Position numbers and translations under genes: made by a program. 64,000 bases of DNA from Ectobius pallidus. Lineage: Eukaryota > Arthropoda > Insecta > Blattodea > Ectobiidae. Position 1 is the first letter of the stretch; every line of letters starts with the position of its first letter. Shown in pieces: positions 10,637-21,225 of the stretch. The notes beneath the pieces are model-generated. The model was not told where the DNA came from, made no database searches, and worked only from the letters and a program-made list of their open reading frames with translations. The stretch covers positions 221,472,484 through 221,536,483 of the forward strand of contig CAXKWD010000001.1 in the NCBI GenBank assembly GCA_964059195.1, read 5' to 3'.

Positions 10637-11473
10637 AAGTGCCAGTATGGTACTTTATGAGATTGTGTGGGGAAGGGAAAATATCTGTCCGTCCGTGTGT
10701 CTCAAATACGCTTTATCGGATTTTCATAAAACTTGGTTTTTTTTTCTTCTTTCTTTTATAACGCCCATGGGAAGAAGCCTATTGATATTGGACAAAATCG
10801 GTTGGCCGGCCCCGTAGTAATGCCCAATTTAGTGTCTATTTTAAAGGCGCAATATCTCAAATGCGCTTTAGCGGATTTTATGAAGCTTGGTATACGCATT
10901 TATAATGTCCATGGGAAGACGTCTATTGATACTGGACAAAATCGGTTGACCGGCACCGGAGTAATGCCCAATTTAGTGCCTATTTTATGGTAATATATTA
11001 GAAAGAATTTATCAAATGCAAATCAGTTCTCGTGACAACATATTGTTTTACAGTGTTCGTACACGGCTTTGGAAGTTGCAATACAGTTAGCTTTCACAAA
11101 TAACATTATTCCTTCATGTATGCTTATGAAACTCGATCGTTAAACTGAGCGAGGTAGCCGAGAGGGTAACATCTTGGACTCGCATTTTGGTTGTTCCTGG
11201 TTTAAATCCCGTAGCCGGCCAATTTGACATATCTTTTTTTGTATTTTCGTGTGAGTGTGCGATTGTCAAGATATCACAAATCTTTATACTCGTAGTTCTG
11301 CTGTTGCCGGATGATTTAAATCTGATTAAAAAAACTAGACCTTTGTTCTTCCTTAAATCCTGCTTAATGAATGAATCTGGAGGTTACCTCGGAAATTAAA
11401 AAAAAAAAAAATCTTATTTTCTGCATATCATAATTGCAATTGTAACTGATTAAACAAAAGCTTACTGGCACTT
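10637..11473 (-). mobile_element. Family C element, copy 2 (internally duplicated, split by SINE B)
   Basis: Ends AAGTGCCAGTATGG (left) and TTACTGGCACTT (right). Opposite in orientation to the copy at 446. A segment of about 155 bp is present twice (about 10690-10840 and 10845-10990); because the copies are in frame, one plus-strand frame (10733-10993) reads NVHGK.. and PNLV twice. A SINE B copy with an AAACT duplication interrupts it at 11134-11331. Confidence 0.75.
11134..11331 (+). repeat. SINE family B, copy 3 (3'-shortened), nested in C
   Basis: tRNA-like head with the A-box-like TAGCCGAGAGGGTAAC and B-box-like GGTTTAAATCCC, then the family's GCCGGCCAATTTGACAT. Short direct repeats AAACT (11129-11133 and 11332-11336) mark its insertion in the C element, whose sequence resumes exactly. 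Confidence 0.75.
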
Positions 11474-12397
11474 TGATACCTGATTTTTATTTATTTTATT
11501 TTTAGAGACACAGTGCCCCAAAGAGTTTTGTGTTTCGTCGTATCCTAGCCATATTAATGCATTAGTCTTGTAATTCACGCATATTAGAAAGTCGTGTTGT
11601 GACCACGACAGATGTGAGAAATTACTTTCCTTATATGAGACAGTTCTAACAAGAGTTTCCAAGCTACACACTCTTGATAATACATAAATGGCAGTCTTCC
11701 CGTAGCAACCGCTGTTTGCGTGTCTACTATCATTGTAAAATTATTTTCAACGTGCAAAAGTAGCTATTTCCTTCGGGCTACAGTATATTCTAGCTTAATA
11801 CCCGAACATAACACAATTTTATTCCTTCCTGATCCCCCCTGGATACGATCGCATTGCAGTAAGAAGAAATGTGGAACTGGTTTCTACCATTTTGGATTCC
11901 TAATCGGGTGGAGCCTAGAGCCATGAGCTAAATTACCAGCGAAAATATATATCATTCGGGTTCTGGATGGTGGAATGCAATAAAATACAGCAAGGCCTCT
12001 TGTGAAAGAGAGAACACGGCAGGCCATGAACTCAACAATTAGCACGTACATTGTGAGTAAACATTTGACAGTGACATCTGTTTTTCACTGCGAAGCTTCT
12101 TGCTTGTTCAATAATCATCATTCACTATTCATCTCATACGTATTTGGACCAATAACATACAAGAATGAGTCTATAATCAACCAATCACAGACCTGATTCA
12201 CTCAATCTTTGCCGAATTTGCTTCATGGCCTCCTCTGTAGACTGTAGGCAGTGACTTATGCATATGTCATCATTGTCGAGGTACGTTAAAATTTATTATG
12301 GAAATAAAGTGAATTACGCTTACATCTGTTCAGGGATCAGCATTATAATATTTTGCAAGAAATGTAACCATAGTTCAGCAACGTTGTCACTTAATTT
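11474..12397. other. No recognised feature
   Basis: Unassigned sequence; small open frames at 11462-11671, 11720-11926 and 12002-12196 show no known motif. Confidence 0.45.
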
Positions 12398-13972
12398 TAA
12401 TCGTATGCATCGCTAGGAACTATAACAATAATGTAATTTATGTTTTACCCAAGACATCTTGAAATTTTCAGCAAACAATAGATGAATAAATAGCTGTTTA
12501 TTAACTGTTGGGGTTACGCCTGGTCTACAATCGTATTTCGTGAATAATGCTAACAATAATAAAATAACAATTGATATTATTATTAATTATTATAATTAAC
12601 ATTATAATTAATTAATACTATTCAGCCATTTCATAATTACGGGTGGGACATTCTAGCAAATTATAAAAACTATTTTTGTTTATTACATATCTTAAATAAT
12701 AAACTAGAATTGGTTCTTCACATTCTGTAAAATTTAAAATGCCTTCTCCTCCACACTACATGCAAAGCATTATTTTAAATTTATTTTAAATATTTTAAGT
12801 TTGTTTTTCAAAATCTGTTACGGGTGGGACATAATTTGGACACTGATTTTAATGATGCAAAACAAAAGCTCATTTTCTGTTCTGCTATTACTGTTAGGGT
12901 CTTAATGTTGTTATTAATGAAGGTATGAGGGATTAAATACAAATTATAAACTGTTTCCAGGTTGTCAGAACATTTATTTAACTCGTCAATAATAATTTAA
13001 CAAAACTATCACTGTTACGGGTGGGATAAAAATTCCCTTGTTTGTTATTTTACATAGTAATTAACCACACATATTTTTTGAAGTTAATCTTATACCAAAT
13101 TGTACCTTAAGATGTATATTTTCTCAAATGAAAAAAAAAAAACATAGCTGATTACTCTTAACTACATGGTAAGTGATTAAAGAGTGTTAAAATTAGGGAT
13201 GGGTCCTCGATACTTTCGATACCTCGATACTCTCGATACTTGCATGGTATCGGCATCGAACGATACTTCAGAAAACTCACTCGATACGTTTTCGATACTT
13301 TTGTAATTCTGCAATTCTGCAATTAAGTGAGAATGCTAGTATTTTTTAACAAAAACTTGTACCGGTAAGTGGACTGTTTAAAAAACTAATTTTATTTTTA
13401 ATGTAGAGTTTAAAATAATTATAGGCTACTGATGATATTAAATTTTGTCTCATTAAATATGCAGACTTCATTAATTTAGTTGGTATTATACAGTTCTCTC
13501 AAATTTTAATCAATGTACCTATTTATTGAAACTGGAAATGTTGAAGGTATCGAGTATCGAGGAAAAAATAATGTATCGGTATCGAGTATCGAGTATCGAG
13601 AAAATCTGGTATCGACCCATCCCTAGTTAAAATCATGCTAAAAATGGCTAAAAATGTAACTCAACGCAATAAATAAGGAAATCGACATATTTTACACATG
13701 AAACCACTTCAGATACACCTAAGACCTTAAAATTCTGAGAATTTGAGGTTTTAAACTTATTTTTGACCACCCAATTACAATAATTTTATAACTTCTCTCT
13801 TTGAGGGAAAAATTCCCTTATTTTATGAAATGGCTGTATTATTAACGAAACACGATTGTAGACCAGGTTAATAAACAGCCATTTATTCAGCTATTGTGCT
13901 GAAAACTTCACGATATCTTGGGTAAAACATAAATTACATTATTGTTATAGTTCCTAGCGATGCATACGATTA
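12398..13972. mobile_element. Family P element with about 140-bp inverted ends
   Basis: 12398-12541 and 13845-13972 are inverted copies (TAATCGTATGCATCGCTAGG at the outer left and its complement at the outer right), and a second inverted motif AGCCATTTCATAAT lies just inside each. The left interior has three spaced copies of TTACGGGTGGGA (12637, 12820, 13016). Contains the hAT MITE at 13194-13625. A partial copy of the right interior lies at 47885-48130. No transposase is seen. Confidence 0.75.
13186..13633. mobile_element. 432-bp hAT MITE with perfect 8-bp TSD (element 13194-13625)
   Basis: TAGGGATGGGTC begins the element and GACCCATCCCTA ends it; the perfect octamer GTTAAAAT lies on both sides (13186-13193, 13626-13633). 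Subterminal regions are packed with ATCGATAC/TATCGAG repeats, typical hAT transposase-binding clusters. The related P sequence at 48085-48092 has a single copy of the octamer with uninterrupted flanks, that is, the empty site. Confidence 0.92.
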
Positions 13973-14104
13973 TTACAAATTACAAATTAGAAATTTTTCC
14001 TAAGCCATTAAACACTCAAACATGTAATAGGCCGAGTCAAGTAAATTGAAAACTAAAATATTAAAAATCCACAAGGGAAAGACTACAATTAACAAATTCG
14101 TTCA

Positions 14105-14535
14105 CATTATAAAATGGGTTTTTGAGCAACCAGGTTTCCAATTTCATTTTAAAAAACATTAGTGTGCAGCTCTTTTAAATCTTTCGGTAGCTTGTTGTAT
14201 AACAACAGTCCATGCACATAAAAATTTATATTTGTCTTTGAGAGTCTACAAAAGGGAACATCTAGGTTGTCCTTACATCTGGTGTTATGATTGTGAGTAT
14301 TACTTCTACATTTGAAGCATTCTACGTTTTTTCTTATGTACATTATCAATTCCAATATATATAGATTAATCACAGTCAATATTCTGTATTTTATAAACAA
14401 AGGATTCGCACTTTCTCTCGCATTGGATTTGTTTATTAACCTCAGTACATACTTTTGTTGTTTTAGAACGGAATTTACTTTACTACAGTTTCCCCACAAT
14501 ATTATACCGTATCTTAGATTCGATTCGAAAAATGC
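14105..14535 (-). pseudogene. LINE reverse transcriptase C-terminal fragment
   Basis: The minus strand encodes ESNLRYGIILWGN, then LKQQKYVLRLINKS, then LYNKLPKDLKEL, the layout of the thumb and C-terminal end of LINE reverse transcriptases (CR1/Jockey-like). After the stop at 14149 the frame shifts in a T run and the protein continues as KMKLETWLLKNPFYNVNEF. A related fragment, LARNPFYNTNEF, is at 27050-27170. The N-terminal part of the open frame (14580-14835) is unrelated sequence joined through the trinucleotide repeat. 5'-truncated and frameshifted, so inactive. The minus-strand CDS reads 228 codons only because of that joining. Confidence 0.7.
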
Positions 14536-14536
14536 A

Positions 14537-14540
<4 letters not shown>

Positions 14541-14577
<37 letters not shown>
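14541..14577. repeat. (ATT)n microsatellite
   Basis: About 12 ATT units, read as polyasparagine on the minus strand; it borders the LINE fragment. Confidence 0.95.
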
Positions 14578-15046
14578 TGGTTCCTGGATCGCGGAATACC
14601 ACCGAGCAATAAATAATCTTCTTATGCCGAACACAATTAACAGGAGGCCGTGAAGTTGATTATTAGCACTCACATTTATGGATGACATCTGTGTTTGACA
14701 CGTAGATTTACAGCTATGATATTTCAATCGGGAAATGCGTTCATATAAAAGCAGATGACAGAGCTTATTGCTTGGTTTATAGCTAGTTATAAAGCAGATA
14801 TAGGCCTCCTGGTGTTTTATGAACGCAATAAACATAAGACAATTTCAATTGTATTGTAATTACAAAGTTGATAATGCTGTCGACCCTTCACAAAAATATG
14901 AAAGTCGAACAGCTTGTAAAATTGGTCATGTCAATCAATGCTCCATTTCCAGAATGTACCACAGTGGGTACAATTTTAAACACCCGTCGGTATATGCAAG
15001 TATTCATGAACCACAGATTATTGTCTCTGTTGGACACTACCTGAGA

Positions 15047-15248
15047 ATATTATAGGAGAAAAATTCTTCCGAGACTGGGACTTCAACCCAGGACCTTTGG
15101 CTATTCGCGCCAATGCTCTACCAACTGAGCTAAGCCGGAGTTCAATTCACAGCGCCAGATGGTTCAGTTGGTAGAGCATTGGCGCGAATAGCCAAAGGTC
15201 CTGGGTTCAGGTCCCAGTGTCGGAGGAATTTTTCTCCTATAATATTCT
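15047..15248. repeat. SINE family R: inverted pair of tRNA-like sequences
   Basis: Two tRNA-like units face each other with a roughly 10-nt gap. The plus unit has CAGTTGGTAGAGCATTGGC, an anticodon-stem-like GGC..GCC pairing, and CTGGGTTCAGGTCCCAG; the minus unit is its near-exact reverse complement. The inverted arms continue outward through TTTTTCTCCTATAATATTCTC. The loop has C where tRNAs have U33 and no acceptor stem closes, so these are SINE heads and not tRNA genes. Partial relatives lie at 40797-40870 and 51370-51475. Confidence 0.75.
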
Positions 15249-15374
15249 CACCAGTCGAACTATTTCGAACCGTGGCATTTTCAACGAACGAACTGCTTTC
15301 TTCCAAATATTACTTTATTTACTATTATTTACCAATAATATGAGCGTAATAATGAAGTGTCGCACTTTGAATAG

Positions 15375-15745
15375 ACTAATGGCAGGATTAGGGCATGTGG
15401 TCAGCACGCCGACTCCCACGGAAGTTTTTGGTAGCTTACTGAACCGGGCTGGACTCTCATTTGGGAGGTCCCAGGTTCTAATCCCTTGGCCGGCCAATTT
15501 GACATGGGTTTTTTCATGGTTTCCTTAGTCGTAAAGGCAAATGCCGAATTTGATATTTACCATTTTATCCTGTATCATATCCATTTAAATTGATATAATT
15601 GAAATTACTCCCTAAAATACACCAATAATAGAAAAAGATGACAATCAATAGTTCCATGGCCTACCCTACTGTACTGACACAATTCCCAAACTCCTGATAT
15701 GGCCTCGTAGCTAAAAGGAGTATAAACACAGCTGAAAACAAATGT
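15375..15745 (+). repeat. SINE family B, copy 4
   Basis: Shares the B body (GCCGGCCAATTTGACATGGG, CATGGTTTCC.TAGTCGTAAAGG, TAGTTCCATGGCCTACCC, GGCCTCGTAGCTAAAAGGAG) but has a different 5' head, GGCATGTGGTCAGCACGCCG, which reappears alone at 54246-54292. This head variant looks like a sub-family. Confidence 0.75.
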
Positions 15746-16418
15746 TCGAAGTGAGAAAGTTGTTTTAGGGTAGAGAAAGTAATGCGAGTTCTTTACATCA
15801 GATGTTTATTAATTAGCACAAGTTCGCTAGGATCAAAATTATTGTAGTTTGCTATCAAAAGAAAAACAGCTTTTTGATATGTCATTTTTTAAATGAGAAG
15901 GAAAGATCTCAGAGAAGATCGTTAAAAAGAGAGAACTGGCAGGCTTTCTTTATTTTCTTTTAGAAGTGACTTGGCGTTTATTCCTAAGCTGAAGTGACAA
16001 GCTTTTTGCAATGCCAAAATATAAATTTATCTTCTCGACAACAAAAGTGAAATAGCATTTGAGATATATGGCGATTTAAACAGATGAAAACAAATACTAT
16101 TTTAATGCCCCGTGGAAGTAACAGAGGGCTGTGAAATTAATGGAGGAGCTGTCTAGGAGGAACAATTGCAAGACAAATGATAGTGGTTACCATGCCGACC
16201 CGATCCTATCTTCTTGGATGGCTTTTCTTCCTACCGAGGGTGTCTGGCTTTTAATTGTACCTTTTTTTCCTTCCTTCAGACAAAGGATGCATTTATTGGC
16301 AGTCAAAGCCAGTGGTAATGGGTTCGTGAACAGACTTAACACAGCAAGTTTCCCTTCATATCTCCTAAACCTTATAATTACTATGTTGCACATGACTCCC
16401 TTGTTCTCAGTACAGAAC
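15746..16418. other. Unassigned, with an L/Helitron-type motif
   Basis: TTTAGGGTAGAGAAAGTAATG at 15766 is the short terminal-type motif seen in L elements and in both long Helitrons. No coding motif. Confidence 0.4.
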
Positions 16419-17261
16419 TAAAAAATCCCTTTAGGCAGGCCTACAGGCGGAGGTAGATTTCGAAGTGCTTTTGGTTTAATTTATTGTCGCTGCATAGCAC
16501 TCTTCTTCTTTAGCCTAGGCATGGTAAACCTGCAGTAATAAGAACTGAATTCGGTAAAGAGGAAGAGCCTACAATCATTTGTTTTGACAACAAGAATAGG
16601 ATATAATATTCTGGGAGGCCGTGCGCAAGATCAGCAATGAATAAAATTAGCAAAGCCGCTAAACAAGACAAAATTATATTATAATAATTCTTTTAAGTGT
16701 TATTATTTTCAAACATTAAAATCTCGCGTCATATGAGAGCTATCAAGAAACTATTGTAGAGTACTCATCAAGAGCTTTTCAACGATACCCCACAAGACGT
16801 GGTTTCAAAAGTTTCGAATTTTCATCCCCCCACCCCACCCTCACTCGAACCCCCGAATCGTTGGTGTCACTGTGAACTCCATAGGGAGTACTCTAATTTA
16901 TTCAAACAAAGTTTCCCTCTATACTTCATAGGGGCCGAGATATACATTTTTAAAAATTTCAACCCCCTCCCCCGACCACCCCCTTGGGCCAATTTTGCTC
17001 ATTAACGAACTTGTCCGAACTATTGGGCCTAGAAATAACATATTAAAATTTGGTTCAAATATCTTCAAAATTACGGCCGTTATCGTGTAAAGATAATATA
17101 TATATAAATATATATATATATATAAATATCACAAATTTTTTTTTGAACGGGCGGTGGTTTCGTACTTAGGGGAGCATGAAACGTAAAGATATGAAAGAAT
17201 TTTTCGAAAATCATAAAGTGGTACATTGCAATAGGTAGATTTTTCTTCGAAATCTACCTAA
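16419..17261 (+). mobile_element. Family D element, copy 1
   Basis: Left end AAAAAATCCCTTTAGGCAGG with an inner GGTAGATTTCGAAG; right end CTTCGAAATCTACCTAAAAA. The right end also makes a small hairpin (AGGTAGATTTTTC / GAAATCTACCT). The body holds G-poor runs CCCCCACCCC and CCCCCTCCCCCGACCACCCC. About 150 bp at 16540-16705 is absent from the other copies. No protein motif; superfamily unknown. Confidence 0.75.
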
Positions 17262-17567
17262 AAACAGAATTTTGTGACTAAAATAAAATAATAATAATAA
17301 TAAAAAAAGCATTTTTGAAGTGAAACTTCTTTAGGCGCACTAGGAGTAAGGTGACGTGCACATTGGCACAGTCGCATTTTCGTGCACATTGGCATAGTAT
17401 TTTTATCTTGTAATATTATCGTGCTCATCGCCACACAACCCGTTGGGGCTAGGGGTGGACATAGAGACTCAAACCTACAGCCTCCTTCACCACAGCTCCA
17501 AGCCAGCACCACTTAGCTACCGCGGCTAAGGAAACCGATCGTTGATATCGTAGATAGGTTGTCAGGT

Positions 17568-17612
17568 TAGGTTAGGTTAGGTTATTTTAGGTTGGGTTAG
17601 GTTAATTCAAAG
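17568..17612 (+). repeat. Interstitial (GGTTA)n telomere-like repeat
   Basis: Four perfect GGTTA units followed by degenerate ones (GGTTATTTTAGGTTGGGTTAGG). TTAGG is the telomere unit of most insect orders. Confidence 0.8.
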
Positions 17613-17687
17613 TCTCATTCAATCGCAGGCAGATGTTTTATGAATGATTTCTAAACAATTCAATTATAATATTAATGTACACAGTGT

Positions 17688-17790
17688 GTATCTATAATAA
17701 TAAAAGAAAGTGTTTGTCTTTCTGTCTATCTAGCAGTTACTGTGAACTCCATTGCATTCAATACGATAATGTAATTCCAACTTTGTCTCT
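17688..17790 (+). mobile_element. Possible Helitron 5' end
   Basis: A|TCTATAATAATAAAAGAAAGTG matches the 5' terminal style of the Helitrons at 56561 and 46520. No 3' end is found. Confidence 0.4.
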
Positions 17791-18065
17791 TTGTCCACCC
17801 CTACGAAGGGTGTGTGGCGATGAGCACGATGATATTGCAAGATAAAAATAACATGCCAATGTGCACGAAAATGCGATTGTGCCGATGTGCACGCAACCAG
17901 GAGTAAATCGAGAGCTAACCCAAAGTTGCATTACGCTCTGCGTTACGAACAAAATCGTCACGAAAGTAGTGGGGGTAAGTAGCAAGTATAAAATTAAATT
18001 AAAAAAATAGCATTTTTAAACCAGACATCTAAATCAACGATTCTGTAATCCATTAAATGGATATA

Positions 18066-18587
18066 CAGGGTGTTAATGAATAACACCGAAATATTTTATC
18101 TGTGTATAGAGGGGACATAGACAAGCAACTTGTATTAGGGGATTTTTGCTCTATGGATTCAAGTTTTCCTTTTTACAGCATAAAATCGCCCAGGACATGG
18201 CCGCCACTGACTTCTAACATTTGAAAAAAATCAAAACAAAGGAACTTCGTTGTTAATACTGGAGTAGGCCTAATGAATATGAAAACTAATGCAGTGGCGG
18301 CCAGTCATGTGATTAGTTTATAAATTTTGCAGATTATTAAAACTCTAAATTATCATATAGCTGTTGATAAATGATTAAGGATCAGGTTTTATCGATCACT
18401 AAGAAGGCATAAAGGCAATTTTATGGAAATTTTAACTCTATTCCGCTTAATTATTGAATTATGTTCACCAATTTGTAATTACTTCAATGTCCTGTGGCAT
18501 AGAGCAAAAATCTCTTAATAAATGTTGCTTGACTATATCCCCTCTGTACACAGGTAAAATATTTCGCTGTTATTCATTAACACCCTG
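18066..18587. mobile_element. Family E MITE, copy 2
   Basis: CAGGGTGTTAATGAATAACAC at the left and the matching inverted end at the right, TA on both sides (18064-18065, 18588-18589), 522 bp. Opposite in internal orientation to copy 1. Confidence 0.85.
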
Positions 18588-19390
18588 TATTATGTTGTAA
18601 CATTTGTACAGAAAGATAGTTACTTTGTTCTCCATAAGATCTCTTTGAATGCCGTCTTGGACATGGCAACCCATGATCTGGTAGAAAGCTACACATAGCT
18701 ATAAATGTCAATGTTGAGACACTGTCTCTGTGGGAAAGGATAAGAGAAATTATACATGAAAACGAATTGAAACCGGCTGAAGCATGGACTTGGTGCTCGC
18801 GGCGATGAAGGTTTAATTTATGGACTGCTACAGCTTCAAATACATGTTATTTAACAGATCTCATTTCGCTGCAACGTTGAGCAGGCTGTGGTTACCATAG
18901 AAACGAGTTAACTTTTCATGTCGGTGTTCATTTGTTTGTAATGCATCCCTAATTACAGCACTTCTTAGCAGAAGTGAATCTGTTCACAGGGGGCCGTAAC
19001 GAGCCATATTCATCAGGCGGTCGTATTTTTTAAGGTAAATTTTCTTGGGACAGAGTTTAAAATACAAAATGTTTTACAAACATTACTCGTAAAACGCAGT
19101 TATTTTAATGAAGATTTCCTCAGGGATTTAAAAATTATATTCCACTGTCACAGTTAAATGGTTAGCGACTTCAAGGAACATTAATGCCAAGATAGAAGAA
19201 AATCGAACAACGTATTTGGCCGTGACTGCATAACAAACAAATTTACAGAAAAACAGAAGAGACGTCGGTAATACATTCCCGTTATGTCAGAAATGTAGGG
19301 GAAGTCATGTGACTGTTTCACATAACATTTTTTTTTTCAAGCACTTTAGTATCAAAACTATTAAAAACAATCAGGTAGACTGATATAACA
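18588..19390. other. Unique-looking sequence with an X-box-like motif
   Basis: No repeat family of this window is recognised. GTTACCATAGAAAC at 18891-18904 fits the RFX X-box pattern. The last 22 bp (ATCAGGTAGACTGATATAAC) also precede other C copies, so the C family may extend further left. Confidence 0.4.
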
Positions 19391-19890
19391 AAGTGCCAGA
19401 ATGCTTTGGTTTAATCAGTGATAATTGCAATTACGATATGCAGAAAATAAGTTATTTTTGTAATTTATCTCAGAGTTAAGCTCCAGATCGATTCATTAAG
19501 CAGGTCTTACGGAAGAACAAAGGTCTAAAGTTTGATAAGCATATGTGAAGGAATATGTGGACAGTGTTATTTGTCAAAGCTAACTGTATTGCAACTTCCA
19601 AAGCCGTATATGAACACTGTAAAACAATATGTTGCCATGAGAACTGATTTGCATTTGATAAATTCTTTCTAATATATTACCATGAAATAGGCACTAAATT
19701 GGGCATTACTGTCAACCGATTTGGTTCAATATCAATAGGCTTCTTCCCATGGACGTTGTAAATGCGTATACCAGGTTTCCTGAATATCCGATAAAGCGTG
19801 TTTGAGTTATTGCACGTACAGACACACGGACAGACAGACAGACATTTCCCCGTCTCTCACACAATCTCAGAAAGTACCATTCTGGCACTT
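19391..19890 (+). mobile_element. Family C element, copy 3 (best preserved)
   Basis: Exactly 500 bp between AAGTGCCAGAATG and CATTCTGGCACTT, which are perfect 13-bp inverted repeats. AACA occurs on both sides (19387-19390, 19891-19894), a possible 4-bp duplication. The body is collinear with copies 1, 4 and 7 and includes the region encoding the recurrent peptide on the minus strand. Confidence 0.82.
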
Positions 19891-20261
19891 AACAAGTGGA
19901 AGGATGGTATGGTCAATGCATATACATAAACAGACTGTACGCCTTAATGTATTTTCGGCGAAGTTCCATTTCTAATGAACTGAAGGGCATGGCCCTTATA
20001 TTTCATGTCTCAAGTGATGAAGTGGTTTCAATAAAAAGCCGGCTGGATCATTAGGATCTCATCACATGATATATAGCAGCAAAACAGATTTCCACAGTGG
20101 AAAAAGAAAACGAACGGCTGCTTTTCTAAGAAGGAAACTCCCGCTTTTAGTGAGATTAGACGACGGAAAAGAAATTGGTATTTAACAATAATATATTTCT
20201 TTATGCAACGAGCATAGAAAAGCGAAACTTATTTGAACGCGCGAGAAATTCAGCGATTGGA

Positions 20262-20600
20262 ACTACGAGGGCCGTCCATAAGGCAGTTTTCCTGGGGCCG
20301 TTTACAGAAACAAAACACAATTTCTTGGAAATGTTTATTGCAAACAGATACAGCAAGTGTTCAGCTATTTTTCAGTTTATTCGCCACTGGAATTGAGACA
20401 TTTTTCATTTCCGTGGGACCAACGTTTGAATACCTGTGTCCTAGAAGCCTGCCGCCTGGGATTTGAGCCACTGTGTGACAACCACCTTCGCCTCTCTGTC
20501 ATTTCGTGAGGTGTAGGAAAAGATGAAAATCACTGGGAGCGAGTTACGGGCTGTAAGGTGAATGTTTAAACACCTCCCTGTCGAACTTCTGCAGGATATT
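20262..20600 (-). pseudogene. mariner transposase 3' remnant (family H, copy 2)
   Basis: Minus-strand copy of the region at 1432-1790. It starts at TACGAGGGCCGTCCATAAGG (the mariner terminus), runs through the shared AGAAACAAAACACAATTTC segment and into transposase sequence around the third catalytic aspartate, here badly broken. Plus-strand frames over it are shadows. Confidence 0.75.
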
Positions 20601-20834
20601 CACTGATTGACAGATCGAAGAGGATTAGGGTGACAGCAGGTAGAGGAAGTTCTTGAAAAAGGAGTCTTTAAGAAGTGGCACCCACAGTATTCAATTTTTA
20701 ATTTGTTCGAAACTAAAGCTACTCGTGTAGGATGAATGTGCAAATTTTTATTAAAGTTTTATAAATTTTATAAAAGTTTGTTAAAGTAAAAATATTCAAG
20801 ATGTTATAAAAAAGGGGATCACTGCTTTATGAAC

Positions 20835-21217
20835 CATAGGCGTACCGAGGGGGGGGGGGTTTGGGGGTTTGAAGTAATTTATGGGCAGACTTAAAAAAAT
20901 TATACAGTTTTCCTTTTTTTAATCAATGGGGGGTTCAAACCCCCAACCCCCCCCCCATTGATTAAAAAAAGGAAAACTGTATAATTTTTTTAAGTCTGCC
21001 CATAAATTACTTAATACAAGTATAAAGCGTGGGAAGCTTAAAACTCGTTATTTTGCAACTTAATTTTTAAAATTTTCCGGGGGAGGACCCCCGGAAGCTT
21101 AAAACTCGTTATTTTGCATCTTGATTTTTAAAATTTTCCGGAGGAGGACCCCCGGACCCCCCAGACCTCGCGGATGTTATAACCCCCCCCCATATGGTCG
21201 GCCTGGTTATGCCTATG
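20835..21217. mobile_element. 383-bp hAT MITE with perfect 8-bp TSD
   Basis: Begins CATAGGCGTACCGAGG and ends GGTTATGCCTATG; TTATGAAC flanks it exactly on both sides (20827-20834, 21218-21225). Inside are a perfect palindrome with 62-bp arms (20872-20933, 20951-21012) and a 61-bp tandem duplication (21035-21095, 21096-21156). CATAGGCG-type ends and an 8-bp duplication indicate hAT. Confidence 0.9.
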
Positions 21218-21225
21218 TTATGAAC

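Larger units (their letters stand above)
17350..17900. repeat. Inverted repeat with about 110-bp arms
   Basis: 17350-17464 and 17795-17900 are inverted copies, sharing GCATTTTCGTGCACATTGGC and CGTGCTCATCGCCACACA with a few differences. Between them lie a tRNA-like B-box region on the minus strand (about 17462-17520), telomere-like repeats and a Helitron-type 5' end. Probably a pair of insertions of one element rather than one structured unit. Confidence 0.7.

Noticed and set aside
14149..14835. 228-codon frame as a single gene with polyasparagine
   Set aside because: Only the C-terminal half is LINE reverse transcriptase; the asparagine run is a microsatellite joining unrelated DNA, and the true end is frameshifted.
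15154..15225. tRNA gene
   Set aside because: A and B boxes are good, but the anticodon loop has C at position 33 and the acceptor ends do not pair; similar sequences recur as SINE heads.
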